Source of the DNA: Halorussus halophilus
GTDB lineage: Archaea > Halobacteriota > Halobacteria > Halobacteriales > Haladaptataceae
NCBI RefSeq assembly: GCF_008831545.1
Contig: NZ_CP044523.1
Span: 806,001-870,000, forward strand
Direction: 5' to 3'
DNA length: 64,000 bases
Shown: piece by piece, positions 45,713 to 54,539 of the stretch
Layout of the letters: every line of letters starts with the position of its first letter
Position numbering within the stretch: the first letter of the stretch is position 1
Notes under the pieces: generated by a model
The model's input: only the letters and a program-made list of their open reading frames with translations
What the model was told of the DNA's origin: nothing
The model's database searches: none
Translations under genes and position numbers: made by a program

Positions 45713-48700
45713 ATGACATCTCTTCCGCTTTCCGAGGACGAGTTCATCCATCAACTCGAAGAAGCCAATCGGGAGCGGTTCAAGGACGAAGACTGGTCGT
45801 TTAACGAACGCCAACGGAATGCTATCCTTGCCGGGAACGGACCACTCTGGATTACCGCAGGTCCAGGCAGCGGAAAGACTGAAGTCTTGATTTCTCGGAC
45901 CTTGAAGCTCATACTCGCCGATGGAGTCCAGCCTGGGAGTATCCTTCTCACGACGTTTACCGAAAAGGCAGCACAAAATCTGGAGGAACGAATAGTCGAC
46001 CGGCTTGAGAAACTCGGGTTCGAGGACGAAGTTGATGCGAACGATATCCGGATCGGTACGTTGCATTCACTCTGCAACGATATCACGCAAGAATATCGAT
46101 ATCCGGACTACGCAAACGTAGAGTTGCTCGATGAGGACGCCCAACAACTCTTCATGTACAACAACTGTGATTTCGTTTCTGTACTTCGCGGCAACGTCGA
46201 TACTGATGAGTGGGACACTGTTACTGGTGGAGAACTCACAGGGGACGCATGGCGTTTCTTCGATGAGGTTCTCCCACGTGGAGTTAGTTCGCAGTACGGT
46301 CCGAACAAGTGGCAGGCGACTGGGACCGCCGCAAAATTGTTTAACCGGATCTCTCAGTATCGAGCCAGCACCGATTCGCTACGACGGTCACCCCAACCAG
46401 AGTGGCGAGTCTGTGCTGAAGGACTTGAGCGGTATCGGGAGACGCTTCGTGAAAACCATCGATGCGACTTCGCTCGGTTATTAGAACAATTCGTTGACTT
46501 CATCGATAGCGAAAGTGGTCAGCGGTTCATCGATGGAGAACCTGACCGGGAACGTCCACCCTTAGAGCACGTGTTAGTAGATGAGTATCAAGACACGAAT
46601 CCACTCCAGGAGGAACTCTACTTCCGTCTTGTTGAAAAACTCGATAGCCCGAATATCACCGTTGTGGGCGATGATGATCAAGCCCTCTATCGATTCCGCG
46701 GTGGGACCGTAGAGTGCCTAATTCGGTTCCCTGATCGCGCTAAAGATCACTTCGAGACCTCTGTCACAAAGGAACAACTGCGAACCAACTACCGCTCCAC
46801 GGAAGATATCGTTTCCTGGTGTAACCGATATATTGGGGACTATCCGTTGATGCAGCGGGAAGGTGCCCGAGCCTCAAACAAAGAACCCATGATAGTTGCC
46901 CGTGATGAGACTGAAGGTCGAGAAAGTGTTCGGTCTCTTCTGGTTGGGAACAGCGACAAACAATCGGCTGAGACTGCTGCAGAATTGGTGGAACGAATTC
47001 ACGATGAGGGATATATCGAGGACTACAGTCAGGTTGCATTCTTATTTAAAAGTACGAAGGAGAGTTCTCGTTGGGCTGGACGATACGTCGAAGCTCTCCG
47101 AGAGCGCAATATCCCTGTTCATAACCCTCGGAACAAAGCGTTTCTGAAGCAGGATGAAATCGAATTTGCTCTAAGTGCGGTTATTCGGTGTGTTGATCCG
47201 GATCTGGAAGGTACGGACGCCGCGAATGTTCGTGGCCGTGTCCGTAACCAAATCAATCGCTGGTCAGATAAATTCGAGGACTATATTGACGAATATGCAG
47301 CGAACGATCTCGATAACTACGTCCGGCGGAAACGGCGTGAACTAGAACGAGCTGACGGCAAGGAATCTCTGGGGTATACGCTTCTAGAACTTCTTTATCG
47401 AATTCTCTCATTCAACCCATTCCAACAGTGGATTGAAGATCCAGACCACCCCGAGCGAGGGAAGCGACTGGGCCAACTTACGAAGTTGTTCGACTCCTTC
47501 GCGAGCGTTACGGGTCCGGAGCATATGCAGAAGTCATCTCGGACACTATCGGTATCGACTCGCTTCCTCGGGAGCTTTTACTACGTCTTCTGTGGGTATC
47601 TCGAAGCTTCGAGTTTCGATGAACCGGAGGATCCACACGACCAGATTCCCACAGGCTTCGTCCAAATGATGACCGTCCATCAGGCCAAAGGATTAGAATT
47701 CCCTGTCGTTTTCGCCAGCGATCTCGATAGCGAGCCCTGGATGAGCGGAACCTACTGGCTCGAAAACCAACTTACACCATACGCAGAGATCGAACCTTCC
47801 GGAACTTCCGAAGACAGAGCAGAACGAGACGAAGTTAGACGTTTCTACGTCGCCTACTCACGAGCGGAAGAGGACCTTCTCCTCCTCGATAACGAGAACG
47901 CCACTACAAACATTTCTCTCGGATACCATGAGAGTGGGCAACCGCTCTCCGAAAATTGGTTCAAGGGAAGTCGAGAGCTCAATGCTGCTGAAGACTTTCT
48001 CAACCGAGTGGGTGGGAGCGTTGGCCCTCACCGTGAGGTAGGTCTCAAACGCCGATATAGCATCACGGGCGATGTATTGGCGTACCGCCGTTGCAAACGT
48101 CAGTATGGGTACTACAACGAGCTAGATTTCGCACCAAATCACGTCACACAACTCTTCTTTGGGCGAGTCGTTCACGAAACTCTGGATCGGGCGCATCGTC
48201 ATTACGCCGGTGATATCGACGGTGCCACCGAGGGTGAAGTACCGACGGATGATGACATCGAGAAGTACTTCACTGAGGTTTCTGAGGCGTTGAAAGCACG
48301 GAATATCTATCCTATGAGTAAGGAAGCAGAGGAGACCGCTTTGGACTATATTCAGCGATTTAACCGAAAGGAGGGTGCACGACTCTATCCTCGTGTTATC
48401 GATACGGAGCATCGACTTCAAAGCAACCGTGACGATTTCGTGTTAGAAGGTGTCGTCGACGTTTTGGCCGGGGACGATATCGACGGTTACGAAATCTGGG
48501 ATTACAAAGCGGGACAGCGTCCGGATGGGGGAAGAGAATTAGATGACTACCAAGCTCAACTAAACACCTACGCGGAATTGTACCGGTACCAGCAGGGAGA
48601 GTATCCAGATCGAGGTGTAATTTACTTCCTCGGCGAAGAGTCGAGAGACGACGCGGTATTCCAACTCGAGTTCGAGCAAGGGTCCGTCGAGAGCTCTCTC

Positions 48701-48859
48701 AGTGCTTTCGAACAAACTGTTACGAGTATCGAAGATGACCGTGAGCAACGGAACTGGTTCAATATCACCCCTGGTGATGCACCGTCGAACCAAACGTGTG
48801 CAGAGTGCGATATTCGGTGGAATTGCCCTGCCCGTCCCGAATACCACGGGAATCAATAG
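45713..48859 (+). CDS. UvrD-type helicase fused to Fe-S RecB-family nuclease
   Basis: 1048 residues. SF1 helicase motifs: Q-motif FNERQRNAIL, Walker A AGPGSGKTE (Lys55), motif II LVDEYQDT (Asp290, Glu291), III VGDDDQALYRFRGG, IV LRTNYRS, V TVHQAKGLEFPVV, VI FYVAYSRAEEDLLLL. Nuclease: Asp916 (EGVVDV), Asp930-x-Lys932 (IWDYKAG), then YQAQLNTYAELY. Cys794 (YRRCKRQY) with Cys1029, Cys1032 and Cys1038 (CAECDIRWNC) form an AddB/Cas4-type 4Fe-4S staple. It unwinds and cuts DNA. Probably a restriction or degradation effector of the island. Confidence 0.92.
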   Translation: MTSLPLSEDEFIHQLEEANRERFKDEDWSFNERQRNAILAGNGPLWITAGPGSGKTEVLISRTLKLILADGVQPGSILLTTFTEKAAQNLEERIVDRLEKLGFEDEVDANDIRIGTLHSLCNDITQEYRYPDYANVELLDEDAQQLFMYNNCDFVSVLRGNVDTDEWDTVTGGELTGDAWRFFDEVLPRGVSSQYGPNKWQATGTAAKLFNRISQYRASTDSLRRSPQPEWRVCAEGLERYRETLRENHRCDFARLLEQFVDFIDSESGQRFIDGEPDRERPPLEHVLVDEYQDTNPLQEELYFRLVEKLDSPNITVVGDDDQALYRFRGGTVECLIRFPDRAKDHFETSVTKEQLRTNYRSTEDIVSWCNRYIGDYPLMQREGARASNKEPMIVARDETEGRESVRSLLVGNSDKQSAETAAELVERIHDEGYIEDYSQVAFLFKSTKESSRWAGRYVEALRERNIPVHNPRNKAFLKQDEIEFALSAVIRCVDPDLEGTDAANVRGRVRNQINRWSDKFEDYIDEYAANDLDNYVRRKRRELERADGKESLGYTLLELLYRILSFNPFQQWIEDPDHPERGKRLGQLTKLFDSFASVTGPEHMQKSSRTLSVSTRFLGSFYYVFCGYLEASSFDEPEDPHDQIPTGFVQMMTVHQAKGLEFPVVFASDLDSEPWMSGTYWLENQLTPYAEIEPSGTSEDRAERDEVRRFYVAYSRAEEDLLLLDNENATTNISLGYHESGQPLSENWFKGSRELNAAEDFLNRVGGSVGPHREVGLKRRYSITGDVLAYRRCKRQYGYYNELDFAPNHVTQLFFGRVVHETLDRAHRHYAGDIDGATEGEVPTDDDIEKYFTEVSEALKARNIYPMSKEAEETALDYIQRFNRKEGARLYPRVIDTEHRLQSNRDDFVLEGVVDVLAGDDIDGYEIWDYKAGQRPDGGRELDDYQAQLNTYAELYRYQQGEYPDRGVIYFLGEESRDDAVFQLEFEQGSVESSLSAFEQTVTSIEDDREQRNWFNITPGDAPSNQTCAECDIRWNCPARPEYHGNQ

Positions 48860-48970
48860 TCAACTTAATTCCTAAACCAAAAATTTCCTAAAATGTAATA
48901 TCTATCTACCTCCTAAGGAACCGCCTCAACTACATCGAGGAAAGAGGTCGTTATCTCGAGTATCAATAGA

Positions 48971-48976
48971 TTTATG
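48971..48976 (+). promoter_or_regulatory. Probable TATA box of the 49-60 kb operon
   Basis: TTTATG lies about 30 bp before the GTG at 49,003, consistent with a leaderless start for the five-gene operon. The 143-bp space from the helicase-nuclease stop separates two transcription units. Confidence 0.35.
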
Positions 48977-49002
48977 TCGAAACTGAATCATTCATTCGGA
49001 CA

Positions 49003-49833
49003 GTGGAATCCGGTCTGACATCTCTTACGAACCAATCGTACGCGAAATTGATTGTGATTAGGGATTCGTATGTCGGAGAACACAGCCATGAGCAGAGGGC
49101 TCAGCTACGAAGTCTGCCACTCCTAATCGAATATGGATTCGATCGGGTGATCCATACAGAGCTATGGGATAACGACTTCAAGCCAGTAGCCTACACCCAT
49201 CTGAGTCCAAAGGAAATCGACCCGGAGACAATTGAGTTTCCATTGGTACACGTCGTTAGCCAGGAACAACTCGTAGACTATAATCAACAGCATCTCGTCC
49301 GCTCACTTCTGAAAAGCCGTGGCAAGGATGATGTCTATATTGTCGTAACAGATACAAACGCACCCAGAACACCAGCATACACCCCTGAGAGATCATTCGT
49401 TGACGAATTCACTCCGAACAAGAATATCGACTTTGAGAGTCGAGTCACCGAGTATATTCAGAAGAACCTCGATTCCGCCCTTCCAGTGTCGAACAATCGA
49501 GGTTCGAAAAATCTCTACTATCATCAAATCTCACACCATCACAAAGCCGTCGGTGCTCCAGCGAGTTCCCTTCCAGAACTCTTCGATTACAACAATGCTC
49601 CACCAGAAAGTCCAGCGTGGAAACCATTGTACTACTTTGTGGAACATGATTTGGACGCAGTTCTCGACAAGTATACCGAGCGTATTCGTGAGGCACTACG
49701 TTCGTGGACCGAACGGGGCGACGTACAACGAATTGCAAGTAACATGGACCGAATGTTAAACCGGTGTCAGTACCGAGCGGATCGCCTTGATAACCAACGC
49801 GACGAAAACGCAAAACTATACGATAATGCCTGA
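49003..49833 (+). CDS. Hypothetical protein, first gene of the dpdGHIJ-like operon
   Basis: 276 residues, GTG start. The N-terminal half looks like an alpha/beta domain (YAKLIVIRDSYVGEHSHEQRAQL, GFDRVIHTELWDND, FPLVHVVSQEQL, DDVYIVVTDTNAP). The middle has YYHQISHHHKAVGAPASSLPELFDY. The C-terminus is helical. Bacterial dpd clusters carry a phospholipase D-like dpdK near this place, but no complete HxK(x4)D motif is present, so that name is not supported. It overlaps the next gene by 8 bp. Confidence 0.55.
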   Translation: MESGLTSLTNQSYAKLIVIRDSYVGEHSHEQRAQLRSLPLLIEYGFDRVIHTELWDNDFKPVAYTHLSPKEIDPETIEFPLVHVVSQEQLVDYNQQHLVRSLLKSRGKDDVYIVVTDTNAPRTPAYTPERSFVDEFTPNKNIDFESRVTEYIQKNLDSALPVSNNRGSKNLYYHQISHHHKAVGAPASSLPELFDYNNAPPESPAWKPLYYFVEHDLDAVLDKYTERIREALRSWTERGDVQRIASNMDRMLNRCQYRADRLDNQRDENAKLYDNA

Positions 49834-50725
49834 GTACCAACAAAACCAGGGGAAACCCGAGCGGCTTCTGGCAGGATATGGCAGTGTTCGAAGTGCAGAA
49901 CTCAAAACAATTTACGAGGGAATCGATGAAGGAACACCTATCTCTCAGATTGAGGAACGATATGGTCGTCCGCAAGAGAGCGGATACGAGACGGACCACA
50001 TCGATCAGTGTCTCAGGTTCCTGAGGACACTTGACATGATTGAGGAGACAGATGACGAGTCTCTAAATCCGCTTAACCAAGATCTCTTTTCGAACTTCGA
50101 CCTCTCATTCGAATCCCGACTGCTGTATCACATCCGGAAACAGTCTGGTAGGCAGTATCACTTAGCAGAAATCCACGAAGTGGCTGTTGAGAAATTAGGA
50201 GACGAAGGTCACTATGGAACACGCCGAGTCTCCGTCGAGGACTTAGTTACTGAATCCCGCCGCAACACAGAATACGATTTCAAATGGCGCGAAGAGAAAA
50301 TCGAAATGTGGGCAAATCTCCTCGCACCCGTCGGTGCTGTGTCTTATGTCACAAGCAGGGATGAAATTTTCATTTCGCCAAGTCGCGCTCTTCTCCACGA
50401 ACTTCTTGCCCTTCACCAGCAGCATCGAGACGATGGTGATAGCCTGCTGGCCGCATTAAAATGGATTCATTCAGAATTTCTCCCGGTTTTCAGCAGAACT
50501 GGCGGTGACCCTGCTGTGCACGTTGGGGTTGCAGATACCTTCGAGAGCATGGTAGAGGACAACCTCCTCACATTAACCGGAATGTCCGACAGAACGGAAA
50601 CCGTCGACCTTCCAGATTCTATCGACAATACACGAACGCCCGCAGACTACACAATCGATGATTCACCCGATCGTCCGTCGTACTGGTATCCGCTCGAGCG
50701 CAATGAACGGAGGCTCAAAGCATGA
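49826..50725 (+). CDS. DpdG-like helical/winged-helix protein
   Basis: 299 residues from MPEYQQNQGKPERL; an earlier in-frame ATG exists at 49,787 but the overlap start fits better. Mostly helical with a winged-helix-like front (GYGSVRSAELKTIYEGIDEGTPISQIEERYG, LRFLRTLDMIEE). No catalytic residues. Size and position directly before a roughly 1000-residue P-loop ATPase match bacterial dpdG as I remember it; the equivalence is inferred, not shown. Stop overlaps the ATPase start by 4 bp. Confidence 0.5.
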   Translation: MPEYQQNQGKPERLLAGYGSVRSAELKTIYEGIDEGTPISQIEERYGRPQESGYETDHIDQCLRFLRTLDMIEETDDESLNPLNQDLFSNFDLSFESRLLYHIRKQSGRQYHLAEIHEVAVEKLGDEGHYGTRRVSVEDLVTESRRNTEYDFKWREEKIEMWANLLAPVGAVSYVTSRDEIFISPSRALLHELLALHQQHRDDGDSLLAALKWIHSEFLPVFSRTGGDPAVHVGVADTFESMVEDNLLTLTGMSDRTETVDLPDSIDNTRTPADYTIDDSPDRPSYWYPLERNERRLKA

Positions 50726-53700
50726 CGAAGCTAAAGCGTAATTGGGACCGAGACGTCGTCGAGAAGTATATCAAACCTGAGTCGCAGCAAAAGACTCCCG
50801 AGGTCTTCCAGAAAACGCACGTCCCTATCGACAAGATTCAGGCTGAGATACTTCGCCCGCATAGCGGTGATGATGCATTTGTTACAGAGAAGCAGTTCCG
50901 TGACGCGGTGCTTGATTCTGAACTTGAAGATGATAACCGGATATTCATCGTCAAGGGCGAGGTTGGCAGTGGGAAGAGCCACCTCTGTCAGTGGTTAGAG
51001 TACGAAATAAATGGCTACGAAGATGGAGGCTACGATGAGACTCACGTTGCGGTTCACATCTCACGAAGCAATACTCGTCTTGACGAAATTCTCGAGATTC
51101 TTCACGAACCCATCAGCAAGGACTACGAAGAAGTTAGTGATGTCTCGGCTTTAGATCCAATCGAGGTTGCAGACTTCATCATCCAAGGGCTGCGGACGTT
51201 TTACAAGGACAAGAGTTCGCTTCGTTCCTTCGACCTCGATGCCTTCCTAAATGAGTACGACAAGAAGGACGACTTCCGATCGACGCTCATTGAGAATATC
51301 AAAGAATACCAAAAATCGGTTAATCAGGAAGGGAAAGAACAGAATATCAAGGAGTATCTTCTGTCTCGAGAAGACTACGGACGAATCTGTCTAAGCGCGT
51401 TCGGCAAGACGAAACGCGAAGACGATGTCTATCCATTCATTCGGCGAGCAGTCCATGACCTTCTGACGCGAAACATCGGAATCGAGGATTTCAAACGCGA
51501 GTTGGAAGAGATATCGGAAGCATACGTCGAAGAAGGGAAAAGACCGGTCCTCATCTGTGAGGATCTAACTACGTTCAGTGTGCTCAAGGATGATCTCCTT
51601 GATCACATCTTCGAACTATCCAGCGGCCACTTCGACGTGATTCTGGGTTGGACGACAGGGTGGGAACGAGAGAACATTGAGGATGCGTTGTCAACCAGTG
51701 AAGATTCGCTGACGTACATGAAACAGCGGACACAGGGTTACCTCAGTACTACAGACGACAGTGGTCAGGCCTACTTCCTTGAAGGGCGAAGTGCTCCCGT
51801 CGTCCTCGTTCGAAAATACCTAGAAGCGATCAAGGAGGACTCAAATGTAGACGTGAAAATTCCCGAGGAGGAATTCGATACAATCTATCCATTCAACGAG
51901 GCCTTCATCCATCACGTGTATGCAAATCTGGTAGAGGATGGCAATCTACAGCAGACTCCTCGAATTCTTCTAGTACATGTAATCGCGGATTGCCTCACCT
52001 CGGATGTTCCGCCGTTCCAAACAGTACAACCCGAATATAATTCCTACGTCAGAAGTCGTCCGTACCTCATTTCCATGAACGAGTATTCTGAGGCTTGCTT
52101 GGAACTTACACAGTGGTACGGGATGAACCATGAAGGGAGAATCTGGCTTCCTCAGGCCATTTTCGATGCGTTCGGTGTCGATACACATGAGAAGTCTGTG
52201 GAAGACGGGAACGTCTTCTTCGAAATGAGTTTTGCGCCAGATACAGACGTCATCAAGCGCTCCCCGGGGGACGAATCAGTTTCAACACCCATAGAAGAGG
52301 GCGAAGACGACCCAGATGAACCAGACAGAGCGAAGGAAAGTGGAGAGGACACCGAACAAGATGATGGATCTCAGGATTCTGAAGACGACGAAGACGACAA
52401 CGACACATCCTCAAAACAAACAGGGAAGATAGCAATACCGGGGGAAGACTATCGGGAGTTCCAAAGTTGGCTCCGAGACGGTACTGAATATGATAGTGTC
52501 GACCACTTCCGAAAAGGCGTCGTAGAGACCCTCGAACGGTGGTACGAACCCACTCGGCTTGCGAATGAAAACTCAACTGCCCGCACGACCGGGATTTACT
52601 ACGCCCGCGGTTCTGAACCGCCGGTGTTCGTCAGGGGTGCGGATACACGTTCTTCGATGAGTTTCGAGGTTCCACATGGCGCAGAACACGAGGATTTGTA
52701 CCGGCAGATGCTCCATTATGGATATGCGGAGTCATTCGAAGATACTGCGAACTTCGATCGACTTCGCGGTTGGGCCGACGATCAAGTTGTCGATTTCCGT
52801 CATCGGATGCGAGACGATATCGAAAATTGTCTCCCTGAGGAGATGACCGTTGAACAGTTCATCGTGCTCTCTCATTACCTGGTGATGAATATCGGAAAGG
52901 GGACTACAGAGATCACCCGTGAACTCGTATTCGAGAGTTATGAGCTACAAAAGTCGTCACCACTGAGTCACCACTCTAACGTAGACCTGAATTTACCCTC
53001 GGGCTTCGAGGGTGCGTTTGACCGTGTGGCGAACCACACTAAAGATATCCGACTGCTGTCGCAGGGTTTCTTCCTTCTGAAAGAGAACGTAGTTGACTAC
53101 GATAGACTGTCCGAGGCCGTTGAAGGGGTCTCTGAGAATCTGGATCAGTATATTAGCAGAATGGCAACGGTCAGTGTCGATAGTCTCGATGACGCCTATC
53201 GCCTGGGCACCTCTCACACAAATGCCGAGAAGAAGCTCTCGACGATAATCGAAGATGTGTCGGATTTAGCTGGAGAGTTAGAGAAAGTCGAACAACAGGT
53301 CGATCTCAAGGGGTTAAACGAATCTCTCGAAGAGTACCGTGAACTGCACAACATTGGTCACAATCCGCAGAAGCTCGGAGATTTCTATACAGAACTTGAG
53401 GGTTGTTTAGGCTCGTTGGATGTAACGCAACGCGAAAAATGGCGAGAGATCGGTCGACTGTTAGACGACGAAAATGCCGACTTAGATCTGGGTGGGTTTC
53501 GAAAGACGCTCAATACGATAGAGGATGCAGATGTGAAGAGTCCAATTTCGCTGATTGCCCTACTCCACACGTATCAACAAAGTCTCGACGAGCACTCGGC
53601 ATGGGACGTCTACAGTGCGCTCGGAGAGATGATTGAAGAACTCGAAGAGGCAAAGACACGTGATGTAGGGAGTTTCCGCAACCAAGTTCGTGAGTCCTCA

Positions 53701-53763
53701 GAGTTCAGTGGGTTTAGCGAGAAGCGCGACGCTGTTCAGCAGACTCTCGGAGGTGACGTCTAA
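50722..53763 (+). CDS. Large P-loop ATPase, DpdH-like
   Basis: 1013 residues. Walker A FIVKGEVGSGKSHLCQWLE (Lys85) and a Walker B-like PVLICEDLTTF (Glu280-Asp281) give a STAND/BREX-like ATPase. Residues about 513-563 are a very acidic disordered linker (EGEDDPDEPDRAKES ...). The C-terminal half is helical with coiled-coil parts. DpdH in bacteria is also a roughly 1000-residue P-loop protein next to DpdG, so I read this as its archaeal counterpart. A sensor or loader for the downstream helicase is a reasonable role. Confidence 0.6.
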   Translation: MTKLKRNWDRDVVEKYIKPESQQKTPEVFQKTHVPIDKIQAEILRPHSGDDAFVTEKQFRDAVLDSELEDDNRIFIVKGEVGSGKSHLCQWLEYEINGYEDGGYDETHVAVHISRSNTRLDEILEILHEPISKDYEEVSDVSALDPIEVADFIIQGLRTFYKDKSSLRSFDLDAFLNEYDKKDDFRSTLIENIKEYQKSVNQEGKEQNIKEYLLSREDYGRICLSAFGKTKREDDVYPFIRRAVHDLLTRNIGIEDFKRELEEISEAYVEEGKRPVLICEDLTTFSVLKDDLLDHIFELSSGHFDVILGWTTGWERENIEDALSTSEDSLTYMKQRTQGYLSTTDDSGQAYFLEGRSAPVVLVRKYLEAIKEDSNVDVKIPEEEFDTIYPFNEAFIHHVYANLVEDGNLQQTPRILLVHVIADCLTSDVPPFQTVQPEYNSYVRSRPYLISMNEYSEACLELTQWYGMNHEGRIWLPQAIFDAFGVDTHEKSVEDGNVFFEMSFAPDTDVIKRSPGDESVSTPIEEGEDDPDEPDRAKESGEDTEQDDGSQDSEDDEDDNDTSSKQTGKIAIPGEDYREFQSWLRDGTEYDSVDHFRKGVVETLERWYEPTRLANENSTARTTGIYYARGSEPPVFVRGADTRSSMSFEVPHGAEHEDLYRQMLHYGYAESFEDTANFDRLRGWADDQVVDFRHRMRDDIENCLPEEMTVEQFIVLSHYLVMNIGKGTTEITRELVFESYELQKSSPLSHHSNVDLNLPSGFEGAFDRVANHTKDIRLLSQGFFLLKENVVDYDRLSEAVEGVSENLDQYISRMATVSVDSLDDAYRLGTSHTNAEKKLSTIIEDVSDLAGELEKVEQQVDLKGLNESLEEYRELHNIGHNPQKLGDFYTELEGCLGSLDVTQREKWREIGRLLDDENADLDLGGFRKTLNTIEDADVKSPISLIALLHTYQQSLDEHSAWDVYSALGEMIEELEEAKTRDVGSFRNQVRESSEFSGFSEKRDAVQQTLGGDV

Positions 53764-54539
53764 TGGTTCAGTCACAACTTGACGATACTCTTGAAGAGAA
53801 AGTTAATCAACTGGGTAAGAAGGCCGAACAAGCAGAGCAAGCGCAAAGTATCGAAGCAAAAGTCAATCGCGCTCGAGATAATATTCAAGAGCTAGGCCGT
53901 GAACTAGATAGCCTGGACACAGCAGTCAGTACGCTGCTCTTCTACGATAAAATCTTGACCGATGTCTTCGGTGATGAGCGTCATGAAGAGGTAGACCAAG
54001 CGCTACGACGAGCACGGGATGATTCCGAGATATCCGACGAAGATGTTCTCGACGCTGCAGAAGACCGTGAGACATCTAGTCTCACATGGGCTGTCGATGA
54101 TGCCCGTCAGATTGTGCGGAACGCACGAAGTACGGTAATCGAAGAGATTCGGGAACATCAACGGTATTGGGAAGACGAAATTGAGTCTGCTCGGGATCTC
54201 AATCAGATAATTGACGGCGGTAGCACCGGGTTTGACAGTATCCTAGACGACATGGAATCATTCTTAGATTCAGAGATCTGGGACGAAGACAAAAACCCGT
54301 CTTCACTCGCCTCTCGTTGGAATCTCTTGCAACGTAAGTGGGAACAAAACGCCGGGAAACACGGATGGGATTCCTTCCAAGGTGAACATGGTTTGAGCGA
54401 TGAAACGGTTGCGGCTCTCCAACAGTTCGCCGACCATGGGAGCGTACGCCTCGATCAGCTTTCCGTCTCCGTGATTAAGGAAATGAAAGCCGTAAACGAA
54501 CTTGAATCTGCGATCAGACTGGAGATTGACACACAATGA
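53763..54539 (+). CDS. Coiled-coil protein, DpdI-like position
   Basis: 258 residues, almost wholly helical: [60 protein letters not shown]. No enzyme motif. The start shares one base with the ATPase stop, and the stop overlaps the helicase start by 4 bp, so subunit stoichiometry is probably coupled. In bacterial dpd clusters a small protein sits between DpdH and DpdJ; this one matches in place and size only. Confidence 0.5.
   Translation: MVQSQLDDTLEEKVNQLGKKAEQAEQAQSIEAKVNRARDNIQELGRELDSLDTAVSTLLFYDKILTDVFGDERHEEVDQALRRARDDSEISDEDVLDAAEDRETSSLTWAVDDARQIVRNARSTVIEEIREHQRYWEDEIESARDLNQIIDGGSTGFDSILDDMESFLDSEIWDEDKNPSSLASRWNLLQRKWEQNAGKHGWDSFQGEHGLSDETVAALQQFADHGSVRLDQLSVSVIKEMKAVNELESAIRLEIDTQ

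Noticed and set aside
45309-45716. Open frame of 135 residues before the helicase-nuclease gene
   Set aside because: Composition is not protein-like for a haloarchaeon (Ser/Arg-rich, weak acidity), no ribosome site, and it ends inside the promoter and start of the next gene.
49003-49833. Possible phospholipase D-like DpdK
   Set aside because: Only HHKAVGAP resembles an HKD motif; the required aspartate is missing and there is no second motif, so the PLD call is not supported.
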